A DNA stretch of 64,000 bases from Nemania diffusa (lineage: Eukaryota; Ascomycota; Sordariomycetes; Xylariales; Xylariaceae): assembly GCA_038501195.1 (NCBI GenBank), contig JBBPUQ010000005.1, positions 1,550,001-1,614,000 of the forward strand. Direction: 5' to 3'. Made by a program: the position numbers and the translations under genes. The notes under the pieces are model-generated. The model searched no databases. It was not told where the DNA came from and saw only the letters and a list, made by a program, of their open reading frames with translations. This document shows positions 43,901-55,564 of the stretch, piece after piece. How positions within the stretch are numbered: position 1 is the first letter of the stretch; each line of letters begins with the position of its first letter.

Positions 43901-46900
43901 ACTCGGGCTGCCAGCGGCCAGCGTCTGTTTTGATATCGAGGCCTACGTTTCTGTTTCTGTAAGTGTTTCCGACCCTAGGCGCAAATCAAGATGGGTGGCT
44001 CGCGAAGCGCTTGCGGCAAGCCTAAAAGTCCACATTCGGAAGCGTGTTTTTGGGGTTGCTGCCTCTCATCTCCCATTAGCTCGCAGTGTCCTCGGGTGAG
44101 ACAATTAAACTGACCAAGTCCTCTGTTAAACGCTCTGGTGTTCCTGTCCCAGACACCTCTTGGCAGAGCCACAGACGCCCAGACAAATGTGATGAACGCT
44201 TGCATGAAGCGAGGTGCACAGGGCATGCAGCTCTGGCGGTGGCGGCGTTGACCTTGCATCGAATCCGATAGGGCTCGGCTTACTTACTTACCCCTCATCA
44301 TCTCAAACTGCAGTCAGAAGGTTGCATCGCGCTAGATACGCATTTCCCAGATGTCGAGATAAATACTTAGGAATCGGAAACAACTTCCAACGATTCGGTG
44401 TCTGCCTGTCAGCTAACATGCCTACCATGCCTACCATGTTTACCACATGGTAAGTGGAAAAACAATGCCTACCTGTCGTGCGATGCACCAAAATCTATTC
44501 TTCAAATATAGTCAAATATATTGAGGGCCAACATCAGCCTTAAAGGAAGGGGCCAGGGAAAATGAAGATAGGCGAGGGACCACCGTCACACAAACAGGAA
44601 GTCCTCCCAAGTGCATAAGACGGTGCATTTCCTATCTTATAGGCTCGAGTACACTATATAGCGTGACGCATAAGCTTTGTAAGTCCGAATGAGCAATAAG
44701 ACCCCCAAACTCGAAGATGGCGGTGAAAAAAAAAGCACCAGAACCAATCCTAAGGCTGGCGTCCAGCTGCTGTGATCCTGTGCAGCATATACAATAGTCA
44801 ATATTATAGTTGCTTATATTACAAATGATTTGAGGCCTCAATATGGAACGAATGGTTTCGACACCAAGGAGGCTCGTCACATTCCTACATTACAATACCG
44901 TATACCGAGCTGGGCTGACGACGATCTTGACCTTGGTCATGGACGGAGTGCAGTGCAAGTTTCCTGGCTAGGGGTAACACGAAGGACAACGTCGTCGCGA
45001 GAATCGCGATGCTCAAGTCGAATTTGAGACAGCTCGGCTAGTGATAGGGCCACGCCAAGAAGCACGTGCACAAATAACAGGAATTGCCTCGCCAGATAGA
45101 GCTGTAGCGTTGGTCTTTTCGGGGCAAGTAGGCGACGCTGCATCTGCGAGTACCACTTTAAACTGAATGGTGATTTGTTACCGGCGTGCCAGAGTGATTG
45201 TGGTGTTGCTCAGAGGGAGGTTTTTAGTTCACCATGTAGCCGGGAGACCTTCGACTAACATTGTGCCAACTGTTAGTACTAGCCGAAAAGAATGAGCTAT
45301 CGACTCTCTTGGGCTTGTGTGGTGCCAGGGGTAAAACTCAGGTGCCATCTGGAGAAGGTGAGAAAGCCCACAATGTGTTCCTGTGATACATCAAGGTAGA
45401 TCTAAGTACGTACGTGTGCACGTAAGTGGTGTGGTTTGATCTGGCCCAAGAAGGCATTCGAAATCTCATAGTCAGCCAGTCCGGCGTAGGATCCTCGCCT
45501 GCCTGTCATTGGTAGAGTTACGGTAATGAGCAAGCATTGCCCCCAACACCAGCCGAAAAGGCGACATAACAGCATGATGACGACGGAAAGCGGAAGGAGG
45601 CTGCGAGGCATGAAGACATAATCGATAGAATATAGAACTATATTTGTCCAACTTGCCGACTCCATGGTAAGTATCTCCGTAGGTGGGTTACTTGTACCTT
45701 AGCCCTACTAACCAATCGAAGTATCTACACAGCGTATCATTTGAATCACATGACAGATCATGCGAGCATCAGAGTTGGCTGTTACGCCAAATACTCGGAA
45801 AGGCAAATAAACTTATAAGACTTGGGTGGTAGGTATATTGATTTATCAAACAATTGACCCGGGAGGGATCCATCCAAAACGGCAATAATCTATGTACATC
45901 GGCAGGATCTATTATGCGTAGGTATCCCTGACTATCTCCCCAGGTAAGCACTCCTATCGCAAGTTGGGCCTTCAACGGTGCTTCTATTACTACCTTAAGT
46001 AGATTAAGTATAAATATCAAAGTTCTGTCTTGCGCTAGGCTAGATAGAGCTATCTATTGTATCTAAAATTGTATTTACTTACATCGGTAAATGTCAGTAT
46101 GCATAAAGTCACACAACATTTCCCGTCGTTTGACTCCCGCGCTTGAAGCTGCGCTAAGCTGCGCTAGGCCGGTACCTTTCTGCGGAATTGGCCGGGCTTA
46201 TTTATTAGGGTACATATTTCCGATTTACCTAAGTCAACCTCATTTCACGGTATCTAGTACCCACGTAACGTACGTAGGTTAACAAACAAAGACCAAAAGC
46301 ACATGATCACTTTGCACTTTGCACTTGGGTCATTCTAAAATCAATCCATCCTACAATGATTAGGTACCCAAGAAACCCTTTACATTTGTGGCAAATTGGC
46401 GCCGAATATACCCTGTCTGTCACGTAGGGCTGGGCTGCTGTTCACCAATGACAGGTCCGCTAGCCTCGATTAGCCGCCTAGCACAACCAGACTCGCGCCC
46501 CCTAACCTTATAAGCGCCCTTCACATTCGAGGACCTACCTACCGGTGTGTCTCGCCGTCGCGACTTCTTTCTAGAACCCTTCCTCGCCCATGCTCGTACC
46601 TGAGCCCTCCCGACGTCATCGCCTGCACGACTGGCGTTTACAGAGCCATTCCCGTCGCCCAGCGCGAATCACCTGCATATCCTCATCAGTGCGCCATCCT
46701 TCCCGAGAACCGCACCCACGGCTCTGGTAGGCCACTACTACCACCACCACCAGCATCGGTATATACAGATGGACGCGATACAACTCTAGTCGGTACCTGC
46801 AGCTGGGCAGGCATAGACCGGCGTCTCGCCGTCTCATTGCTGCCCTACCTGTATCTGCCGAGCAGTAGCCTCCCCATGCGAGACATGTAACATGCGAGGG

Positions 46901-48435
46901 AGAGAAAGGGCTCGGGTACCTACCATCTCTGCCTTGCGCAATCGCTTTGCAGAAGCGCCGCCCGTTCCTGCGTGCAATCTACCACAACGCTAGTGGCGAT
47001 GAGGCAGCCAAGGACGAGAAGGGCTCGCCGTGTCTGCTTGCCAACTCTAAACCACTGGCTTTCACGGGCACGACGCCGTCGTCCTTGGTGTTTTATGCAC
47101 GTGCTGGTGTCCCATCACCCTGTTGCCATTGGCCCCCCTATCCATAGAGCCGCGGACGCGGCAGGCATGTGATCTCGCGAAGGAGCCTGCCATCGCGGGG
47201 TTCTGATCGATCCTGGCCAGCTAGCTACGTGGAGGCAGGTACCGCCCGTGACAGGGCCCGATACGCAAAACTGGTCATACTTATTTTTAGGGGGTTACTA
47301 TTTTAAGATGTAGCCTCAATATGCAGCCTGGTAAGGAGTGCGGAGTGCTTATTGGGACGTCACCTCCTTACCAAACCACTGACTAGTTCTGCGCCTGAAG
47401 GCCTAATCCCTTGCAAGCATCTTAAGCGAGCTCGTAAGTGTATTTTCCTCTTTGAAAACTGTTGCTCGGTGGTATCCCTTTCGTGATTAACCGGCCAATT
47501 GGAAATCGCTTCCCAGTTTGGAGCATGTTGAGCTTCGGCTTCTTATTGGATCGACTCTCGAGGCTGCCTTACCCCTTACATCTTAACAACGCGCGCCTTG
47601 TAACATGTGAATGCGAGGTGACCATAGAGTGGCAGAGAATTCTAAATGATAACGTATGCACATAGAATTTGTTGTCGTGGCTGAGAAATAGATGGTGACC
47701 CTTTTCGGTGTATTATATCGTATAGACTTCGTGAATCTTCGCCCCCGGTTCGGTCGGCTTCGCCTGGGAGAATACACCTAACAATAGTTAAAATTTAGGT
47801 AACTTAGTCCGCGCGACCCCATGGAGGCTCCCATTCGAAAGTTATTAGTAAAATTAAGGGGTTTGGACCTCTAGATCGTGTAGTGTAATGGCAACAACGC
47901 CTAGATGCCATACAAGAGATTCTGTACCAGGGAGTTATAGATTACATTCCAACCATGGGCTACACCTTTCGGGTTTGTAACTTTACGCCTTTTTAACTCA
48001 CCCTTCAGCTAGACTTTGTCACTTTCGTTAGTGTTGCTGTGCTATGTCGCCTATTATAAGAGCTAAACCTAGCAAAATCAGCGCAGTTGATTTCTTGGTG
48101 AGGCTTCTCATTAGGGGTTGTCTCACTCGGTGACTTTTTGTGTTCTATCTAGTTAATATCTAGTTTATAGCCATTTGTATGGGTGATCCTCTTCATTGCA
48201 AGTGACATTCACGGTAGGTGCCGAAATTGGAATATCAAGTCAAGGGATATTAGATAGGATAGGCAAAACAGACAGAATTTATAAAAAGGTACGTGAATAT
48301 GTTCTATCACTTTCTTTCGGTAAATCAATTTAGAGTATATTTTTATTCATTAGTACCGCCATAACTTTATGAGTTGGGACATGCTCAGAAGTATTACATA
48401 GTTTGTGGAAGATTGGCGACTTGCACTTCTATCAC
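40901..48435. other. 7.5-kb gene-poor spacer, nothing convincing
   Basis: No frame here has a recognised domain, and I could not build a confident spliced gene. ACCTA/TAGGT motifs are frequent at 41120-41300. Two hydrophobic minus-strand frames (45402-45665 and 44937-45143) may be exons of a small membrane protein, treated as a finding only. A CT-rich, ORF-less stretch at 46500-46880 resembles a 5' leader. A sequence at 47879-47950 resembles a tRNA A box (TGTAGTGTAATGG) but has no proper T arm. Confidence 0.45.
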
Positions 48436-49542
48436 TCATGGAGTGAACACGACAGAGGTCCCCCAAGCGGTATGCTTAGCTGCTGTCTCGAAGGCCGTCT
48501 CATACTCCTCGAGTTTAAACTTTCCATTCACCTGATGCCCAGCCCCTTTCCCAATCTTCAAAGTCCCCACCTCGATCATCTTGACAAGGTTTCTGATCTC
48601 TGCCCGAGTATACATCCATTTCCCCTTGAGCTCCAGGCTCTTTAAAATCATGAAGAAATACGGGATGGTGATGTTGCCACCTAGGCCACCCATGAGCGCA
48701 ATCCGACCTCGCTTTCGTAACGAGAATATGGCGCTTTTGATGTGGCTAGGCTCGCTCTGCAGAGTGTGCGGTGAAAAGTCGACGAAAGCATCGGCTTGGC
48801 CAAAGGCTTGGATAGCCTGGGCGTCCTTCTCGACATCCCCGGTGATCACCACGGTCTCGACACGAGGGATCTTTGACTTGAGCTTAGCTAGGACCTCTTG
48901 GTTGCGGCCCAGTGCTATGACACGTGCGCCGAGAGCAGACGCAATCTCGACGGCTGCTCCACCAAACTGACCGGTGGCGGGCCCGACGATGACGGTCTCG
49001 CCCGCCTTGATATCGATGCCGGATATGGCACCATAGGCAACGCTAAGCCGTGGGATCATGGTTAGCTCTTCGACCTCATAGCTGTGCTTCCCAAGGAGAG
49101 CCTCTTCGTCTAAAGGGATGGCGTTCTCGAGCGGAACGACGGTGTGTGATTGCCAGCTGCCATCACGCCACGTCTCGTTGGACAGGCTCTTGGCCTTGCT
49201 CTCGCCGGTGTCCATGAGGCCGACTATGATCTCGACGCTGGGATCATCCCTCGCGGCCGTGAATGGATCGATCACCACGAGCTGGCCTTCCTTGAGCGAT
49301 ACCGAGTCCGGGCCGACGGACACCACGCGGCCGACGGCACTGCTTCCGAAGACGCTAGGAACGGGAAACGAGAAACCAGGGACCTCGTGTGAGATGAGAT
49401 ATCCGTGGCCGGGACCAATGGCAGCTGCGAGAATTTGGACCACTGCCGTGCCCGTTGTGGCCTTAGGGATATCCCTTTCCGTGAGCTTGATATCGACAGG
49501 CGATTTGATGGATTGGACGACGAGAGCCTTTGCACCAGCCAT
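48436..49542 (-). CDS. Zinc-independent medium-chain dehydrogenase/reductase
   Basis: Single exon, 368 residues, the usual size for the family. The GroES-like N-terminal half (about 1-150) lacks the catalytic-zinc Cys and the structural-zinc cysteines (the equivalent region reads AAAIGPGHGY), pointing to a quinone-reductase/enoyl-reductase-like, zinc-free enzyme. The Rossmann nucleotide-binding half has VIVGPATGQFGGAAVEIASA (about 184-203) followed by GARVIALGRN. The basic/polar residue after the second beta strand (GRN) suits NADPH. The substrate is unknown. It reads away from the Zn2Cys6 regulator at 51789, with 2.2 kb between them, so shared control is possible but not shown. Confidence 0.9.
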   Translation of the reverse strand: MAGAKALVVQSIKSPVDIKLTERDIPKATTGTAVVQILAAAIGPGHGYLISHEVPGFSFPVPSVFGSSAVGRVVSVGPDSVSLKEGQLVVIDPFTAARDDPSVEIIVGLMDTGESKAKSLSNETWRDGSWQSHTVVPLENAIPLDEEALLGKHSYEVEELTMIPRLSVAYGAISGIDIKAGETVIVGPATGQFGGAAVEIASALGARVIALGRNQEVLAKLKSKIPRVETVVITGDVEKDAQAIQAFGQADAFVDFSPHTLQSEPSHIKSAIFSLRKRGRIALMGGLGGNITIPYFFMILKSLELKGKWMYTRAEIRNLVKMIEVGTLKIGKGAGHQVNGKFKLEEYETAFETAAKHTAWGTSVVFTP

Positions 49543-51788
49543 GACTGTAATCTTTTAGGCTACGTATGTGTATGCTTTTTATAAGTTTTAGGAAAGAATC
49601 GTAGTGCTCGAGCCCGTTCTAGTGGTTTGCTTGAATCACGCGGCAACTCACTTGATGGTATTGTCTACCTAGATAGCTACATTGACTCGAGCTGGACTTG
49701 TCGTCTCTTATATAGACCCTCTAGTATTCGTCTATCATTTCTATTTTCATCATGATTACCAACAGCATTATTTGGAGGAATCTGCTTCCGCAGTATTACA
49801 TAAGTAAGAATGGCAACGGACTTCCTGACTCGCAAATATCGGCCGAAAATACGGACTGCAAATATCTAGGTCTGCGGCTAAGAGGACTAATCGTACCGGG
49901 GATATACATTACCGCTTTAGGTATCACGTTTGAGCCTCTACACTAGTTATCTCCTGAGGCCGATCTTGACCGAGTTGGGAGATATAAAAGCTTGACAAGC
50001 AGCTCACTCTCAACTTTTCGTAATATAAGAGAAGTGAAGAACATTTTCCTACAGTTATTGTAAACCTTAGGTAATTAATCGTGGGTGTCGCGCTTACGTA
50101 CACGCATTTTGTTGTGGCGCAGCATGATTTAGATAGTAGGTATAATACTAAAACTTGCTGTGTTTAGAAAACTGTTTTTCAAGCTGTTATTTTTTCCTAG
50201 ACGTTTAAAAAAGGTTAAACTATTAAATAAACGATTGATTTAACGCTTAACGCGATAGACAGTTTATTTACTATCTATTGACTGATTATTGACCGTCGCT
50301 TCTATGTTTTTATAAACGTTGGGAAAGATGAAAAACAGTTTACTGGATTGGGCTGGGGCTGGTATAGTACATGGTAGATAGGACAAAGTGGCGCCAGGTT
50401 GTTTATGGCGATTATCTAGATACGCAGTTAGATAAATAGGGGCATATGCATATCTAGGTAGGTTTACAAAATCACAACCAGCCGTAGCTTACGTGTTGAA
50501 AGAGAGAAACATAACAAAGGAGCGATGGGCTTTATTATTTCGAGCGACTTATTAATAGGAACATATCGTAACAAAGGCACTCATATACTATACGTAGGTC
50601 GGGTTGGTTAGACTGGCTGGGTATCACAGCGCGGCTAGTCCCAAAAATGGGTAGGTATCATACTGCTCTCCACGATTGCGGTTTTATACTCTGTACGGAG
50701 TAAGCTCAAATAACATTTGTGCAAGCTGGTGTTAGAATAAATACAATAAGGACACCCGCCTCCCCTATGTAGGCTTCCATAATCCGACTGGGTGAAATGC
50801 AGTGAGAGCATCATGCTGACAAAAATTGAAGATTTCTGTCAAATCGGACTTTGCAGGCTGTTTCGGTTCAACGGCTTTCCAGCTTATTACGTTGCTTGGA
50901 ATACAGAGTACCCCTGCAATAATAGGTGAGGTAATAAGCAGGACAGAGAGCCCGAAGAAATCCCGGACTTACGATATCTACGAGCTTGCCTTCCGAAGTA
51001 ACTGTATCTACTACGACCCTAGAAAGGTACATATTAAGTAGCCTATGGCCTACTACATCAGGAAGGTACAGTGAATAGGTAGAGAATTTATTGGGGCGTG
51101 ACGTACCGGGCACTTGGACGATTGAGCAGGCAGTAAGTAACGTAGGTACCTAGCCTGCCTACCTGCACGTATTCTGTAGGCAGGCGGTATCTACATATGT
51201 AGGTACTATGTAAGCTGGTAGGTGCATCGTTTCATCAAATGATTGATTGCCTATAGGCCCATAGGTGGTCCAGGCCCATAGGCCATAGGCCGTGGCCCCC
51301 GGAGTTTGGTTTCGTTCCCTTCACATGGGATCTGGATCTGGCCCATTTCTCCCTCATCGCCTCACGGATTTATCCACGGACACACGCCACTTGTTTCCGA
51401 CGACCCCGACGCTTCCACTGCACCCTGGAAGTTGATTACCTACGCTAGGTTATTACCTACCTATTACACAAGCCACCGTCGCGGCAGACAGAGAGGTAAT
51501 CCATTAAATTGTTAGTCTGTCTAGGTATCTACCTGCGTACAGCCCGGCTCGATTAGGTATTCTCTTAATTCCTTGAATTCGATCACGCCGACTCTCTATC
51601 TCCCTTTTCCCTTCTCCAGGAATCGGCGGGCTCTCTGAATGGATCTGCTGCGAGGGTCTGGAATCGCTGCGCTGTAAAGTGACATCCATGTTGCTTCTGC
51701 GTCCCGCCCATTGCACAACGATCCTGAGCCAGCTACTACGCAGTGCGTGAAGGGTGCTACGCAATTAACGCCGAAGCATCCGCGCGTC
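49543..51788. other. Divergent intergenic region between reductase and regulator
   Basis: 2.2 kb without a credible gene. It holds the promoters of both flanking genes, a MITE-like inverted-repeat element (50169-50341) and TAGGTACCTA motifs around 51140-51210 and 51440-51460. The last 100 bases are the leader of the transcription factor gene; the frame opens upstream of its ATG. Confidence 0.5.
50169..50341. mobile_element. Possible MITE-like element with imperfect terminal inverted repeats
   Basis: AAACTGTTTTTCA (50169-50181) and TGAAAAACAGTTT (50329-50341) are perfect 13-nt inverted repeats. The similarity continues inward: CCTAGACGTTTAAAAA (from 50198) pairs loosely with TTTTTATAAACGTTGGG (to 50323). 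The inside is AT-rich, lacks an ORF, and has no transposase. Length is about 173 bp. Target-site duplication is not clear. Class and origin are unknown. Confidence 0.35.
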
Positions 51789-54207
51789 ATGGACTCCGTA
51801 GCAGCACCACCACCAGCACCACCGCCGGGCTACCAGACCACCGTGTTTCGTGCCCAGCCAAGTGAGGGTTCTCAGCGAAAGATTCAGAAGCGCAATCGGC
51901 CGCCTGTCAGTTGCCTGCTGTGTAGAACCCGCAAGGTAAGTTGCGCTCGGCGTGTCAACGCCTGCTCATTAGCCGCGCCGCAGCTTAAATATTCTACCAG
52001 GTAAAATGCGATCGTCAACAGCCGTGTGAGCGATGCATCAAGAGCGGCGAGGCCGGCTTCTGTGAATACGCCCCGCGTGCTGCTCGCAAGCCTCGAGGCA
52101 CTGAATCGCGATCCCAGCCGGAGATTCGCACCAAACCGGAAGCGGTCTCCAGGCCGGTGCTCCAGGTCCGCTTACAGAAGCTCGAGGAGATGGTCAATGG
52201 CCTCGTCACCAGTGGCGCATTGACGGAACAATCTTTGAACACGCCATCCAGCTCAGACCACCGGACCGAGGCTGACACTCGCTCTGATTTGAGCTCACCC
52301 CCTAGCCTGAGTGCGCCAAGTGTTTCCATGCATGCTGGCACCCGCACCGGCGAGGGTAATTACGTCGGAAACACGCACTGGTCCTCCATTCTTGAGAGCA
52401 TTCATGACATCCAGGGTATACTAGATGCTGAGCTTGACCTACCCTCTACCCCATCACCTCCACCCTCAAACCACAACTGGTCTGCGGATTGTCAGGATCT
52501 CATCTACGGCAAGGGCGAAATGATAACACATGTGCAGGCCGTAGCAAGGCTGCCGCCACAGAACCAAACTGACCATCTCATCTTGCTTTACTTCAGACAC
52601 AGGTTTACCACCGCGCCCTATATTCATACAACAAAGTTCCAGAAAGAATACGATAGCTTCTGGCGGGATCCTTCATCTGTTAGTCTCCTATGGATTAGTT
52701 GTCTTGCCTCCATATTGTGGATCGCAACCTCAATTGCTCTAGAAAAGGGTGAGAGTGGCTTGTCTGACGCGCCTCGGCCGGAGCAATTGGCTGTGCTAGC
52801 CGTTGACTGCCTCATATCCGGCGACTATTTATCTGCCAAGCCCTACTCGATTGAGGCGCTCTTGCTACATGGCTTTACTGAGATGAGGAGGAAACACTTA
52901 GTTGATTCCAGCCTTTGGGCTAAATTTGGGTTGACTGCTAGGCTCGCCCAACGCATGGGATACCATCGTGACCCTAAATACCTCTCCAACGTAACGCCGT
53001 TCGAGGGTGAGATTCGGCGAAGAGCGTGGTTTTTCATTGAGGTGTTCGATGTCCTATTCTCATTCCAGCAAGGCGTGCCGCCAATCATCCGAGATGATGA
53101 ATGTGACACCGAGTCTCCAGCCAACCTATTTGATTCTGATTTTGACGAAAATATGATGGTATTGCCACCATCACGGCCGCCCTCTGAGCCAACATCAACT
53201 TTATATCTTTGTATCAAGTCCAAGCTCTGTCGCATACTTCGTCGCGTTCTTCGACTGTCATTATCTATTCATCCACCCATATATGAAGAAGTTCTCAAGC
53301 TCAACGATGAGCTTCATCATTATCACAACCAAGTGCCACCACCTTTGCAGATAAAACCTATTCGCTCTTATAGCTTCACCGACCAGACCTACGATATTAT
53401 GCATCGTCTAATGCTTGAGATGATGTTTTTGAAAAGTCTATGTGTCTTACATCGTCCATATCTCAACCGAGAAAAGGACAATCCACAATGCGAATTATCT
53501 CGCAGGACCTGTCGAGAAGCTGCTTTACGGATCCTGGACATTCATGCCGAATATGAGGAGGAGAGTAAGCCTGGTGGCCGAATGTATGAGGACAAATACA
53601 TGCTCTCTTCACTGACAGTCCATGACTTCCTAATCGCATCTATGATATTGTGTCTAGATCTCACGGAGAATCTACCTAGCAGGTAAGTCTTGATTAGCTC
53701 AAGTGAATCAAGGGTTTTTTTAACTAATTTGTCTTCAGTCCTGCAGATAGATCGCGGAAACTCAAAGCTCTAGGGACATCTTACAAGATATGGTCGGAGC
53801 GTAAGAGTACCTCTAAAGAGGCAGCGCATGCTACGAGGATCGTTGGCGCGATTCTGAGGAAGGTGTCGATGCAAGACCTTCCTCACGTGAAACCTCCGCC
53901 CCCACCTCCTCCACAAGTCGACATTAGAGACGGTTCACTTGCTAGTTTATTAAATAGCGATGTTCAACTGCCATCGCCATCAGCCATCTCGTACGATCAA
54001 TCTCAGCTTATTCCAGCGATGGACTTCTCATTAGACTTTGTGGACATGGCCCCAATCGATAGTGTCTTGAAGGAATCTAATATGGTTGACTGGGCACGTC
54101 TCGCCCCTACTCCCCTTAAGATTTCGTTGCTAATTCTATCACAGACTCTCATAGATCACATTCTTCTAGAGCGCCCAGAGAGCACCTACCGCCCTACAGC
54201 ACTATAG
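51789..54207 (+). CDS. Zn2Cys6 fungal-specific transcription factor
   Basis: Three exons: 51789-51935, 52001-53682 and 53739-54207; 2298 nt, 765 residues. The Zn2Cys6 cluster (C42, C45, C52, C58, C61, C70; CX2CX6CX5CX2CX8C) is preceded by the basic KIQKRNRPP. Intron 1 lies inside the cluster, right after CRTRK, a common position in these genes. A short coiled-coil-like linker (VLQVRLQKLEEMVNGL) suits dimerisation. The middle (about 200-520) is a fungal_trans regulatory domain, with features such as LILLYFRHRFTTAPYIH, the region from KFGLTARLAQRMGYHRD through EIRRRAWFF, and IIRDDECDTESP. The C-terminus has a Pro run and an acidic-hydrophobic stretch that may activate. It is nuclear and binds CGG-type triplets by family. 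The target genes are unknown. Confidence 0.94.
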
Positions 54208-54781
54208 AGCAAGGTATTCACCGTTAGGAGGCGTAAGTTAAAATAGAAACCGAATGTCGTAGCGTAACCTCGAAATAGGGTTTCGCAATATTGTCTGCAC
54301 CATCATAGTTTTACGATATAGGCAGCCATATTATATGGAAAAACTGCCGTGCTTCTGCCAAGATTTAACTCTTGGTCAATTCCTATTACTGCAGCTGTGC
54401 ACGGAGGGTATATATTACATCGTCGTACAATGTACTACATTGTTGTAAGCGTTGCTCGTCCCCGTGATGAGTGGACTATTATCCTCGGGGTCCGTACGAT
54501 ATTCGAAATATGCAGAATATGTATCTCACTGATGGTTGTCGTCTACGAAGAGACATGATGGCCATGACAAATTTAATACTTTTAGATTTATACCCCTTGT
54601 ATGCCAAAAGCAAATTTCAGGATTATCGAGTGTGTTTTTGCTGTCCATGAGTCAATGGGGTTACTAACCCCTTCCGCTAACAAGATGCTAAAGGAATCCC
54701 AAAAATCCCAAACCTAAAGATCAAACTGATTATTGAACTATGGAATTTTTCGAGGGTATTCACCATAGCTTCTTCCTTTAT
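54208..54781. other. Intergenic, convergent 3' ends
   Basis: 574 bases between the 3' ends of the transcription factor (+) and the orphan minus-strand gene. A 69-codon frame (54349-54558) has no features and is probably chance. Nothing else seen. Confidence 0.55.
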
Positions 54782-55564
54782 CTATATGACTAATGGTGGC
54801 TTCGCTGCTCCTTTACTCAAATGTCTATTGCCCCCATCGGAACTGTTTCTCTTCTCGTGCCGTCCCCGCGATGGGCGACTGCTCGCGGCTGACGTCAAGA
54901 AGGAGGGTCGATTGGGTTGTGACCGCCGATGGGTCCTAAACGCTATATTAGGTTTTGGGTCTGGAAGGTTCAAAGGATCGAACGGCAAGTAAACGAACTT
55001 TGACAACTGAGACGGAGCATGAGCCACATTTGTTGCGCCCGACGCATGGGTACCAATACTTTTTTTATGGTTTTTGGGAGAACGGGGGTGTGTGGTATGA
55101 TTTATGCCGACTCCCTTTGACGGAGCTATCTTATGTCCCGCCGATGGGGAGCGCGCAGTATAGAGACTAGACTTTCTTCTAGGTCGATTTGCGGTAGGAG
55201 TCGCAGCATAGGTCGCATTTTCTTCTTCTTCCTCTCCTTCTCCGTAGCCATCGTGACTATTGGAAGATGAGTCGCTGCTTGAGCTTGCATAGTCATTGGC
55301 TTCTTGGTAATCTACGTTCGTATCGAAACGGACTCTCCTTCCGTCGGAAGGTCTCTTACCGTGTCCGACTACTGATCCCTCATGGTGTCCTTTACTCCCA
55401 CTTTTGCTTTCCCGGTAGCTATTTATGTTGTACTGGGAATAAAGTCTACCATCGTCAAAGCCGCTGCCACTATGTTGTCTGTATACCGATTCTTTATCTC
55501 GCTTCCATGGGACACTTTCCGGGGCTCGCAAGAATAGGCGAACTAGACTACTTCGTTCCATCAT
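54782..55564 (-). CDS. Orphan, largely disordered hypothetical protein
   Basis: A single open frame of 260 residues with no recognised domain. It is rich in Ser, Arg, His, Gly and Asn, contains a Ser-rich run (YASSSSDSSSNSHD) followed by an acidic patch (GEGEEEEENA), and has a basic Arg-rich C-terminal third. A short block SKFVYLPFDPLNLPDPKPNI looks more constrained than the rest and may be a binding motif. No signal peptide or membrane helix is seen. The length of the frame and absence of stops support a real gene, but it could be lineage-specific. Alternative start one codon downstream (second Met). Function unknown. Confidence 0.6.
   Translation of the reverse strand: MMERSSLVRLFLRAPESVPWKRDKESVYRQHSGSGFDDGRLYSQYNINSYRESKSGSKGHHEGSVVGHGKRPSDGRRVRFDTNVDYQEANDYASSSSDSSSNSHDGYGEGEEEEENATYAATPTANRPRRKSSLYTARSPSAGHKIAPSKGVGINHTTHPRSPKNHKKSIGTHASGATNVAHAPSQLSKFVYLPFDPLNLPDPKPNIAFRTHRRSQPNRPSFLTSAASSRPSRGRHEKRNSSDGGNRHLSKGAAKPPLVI

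Noticed and set aside
47879..47960. TGTAGTGTAATGG resembling a tRNA-Gln/Glu A box
   Set aside because: No GGTTCGANTCC-type B box or closing acceptor stem; at most a decayed tRNA-derived fragment.
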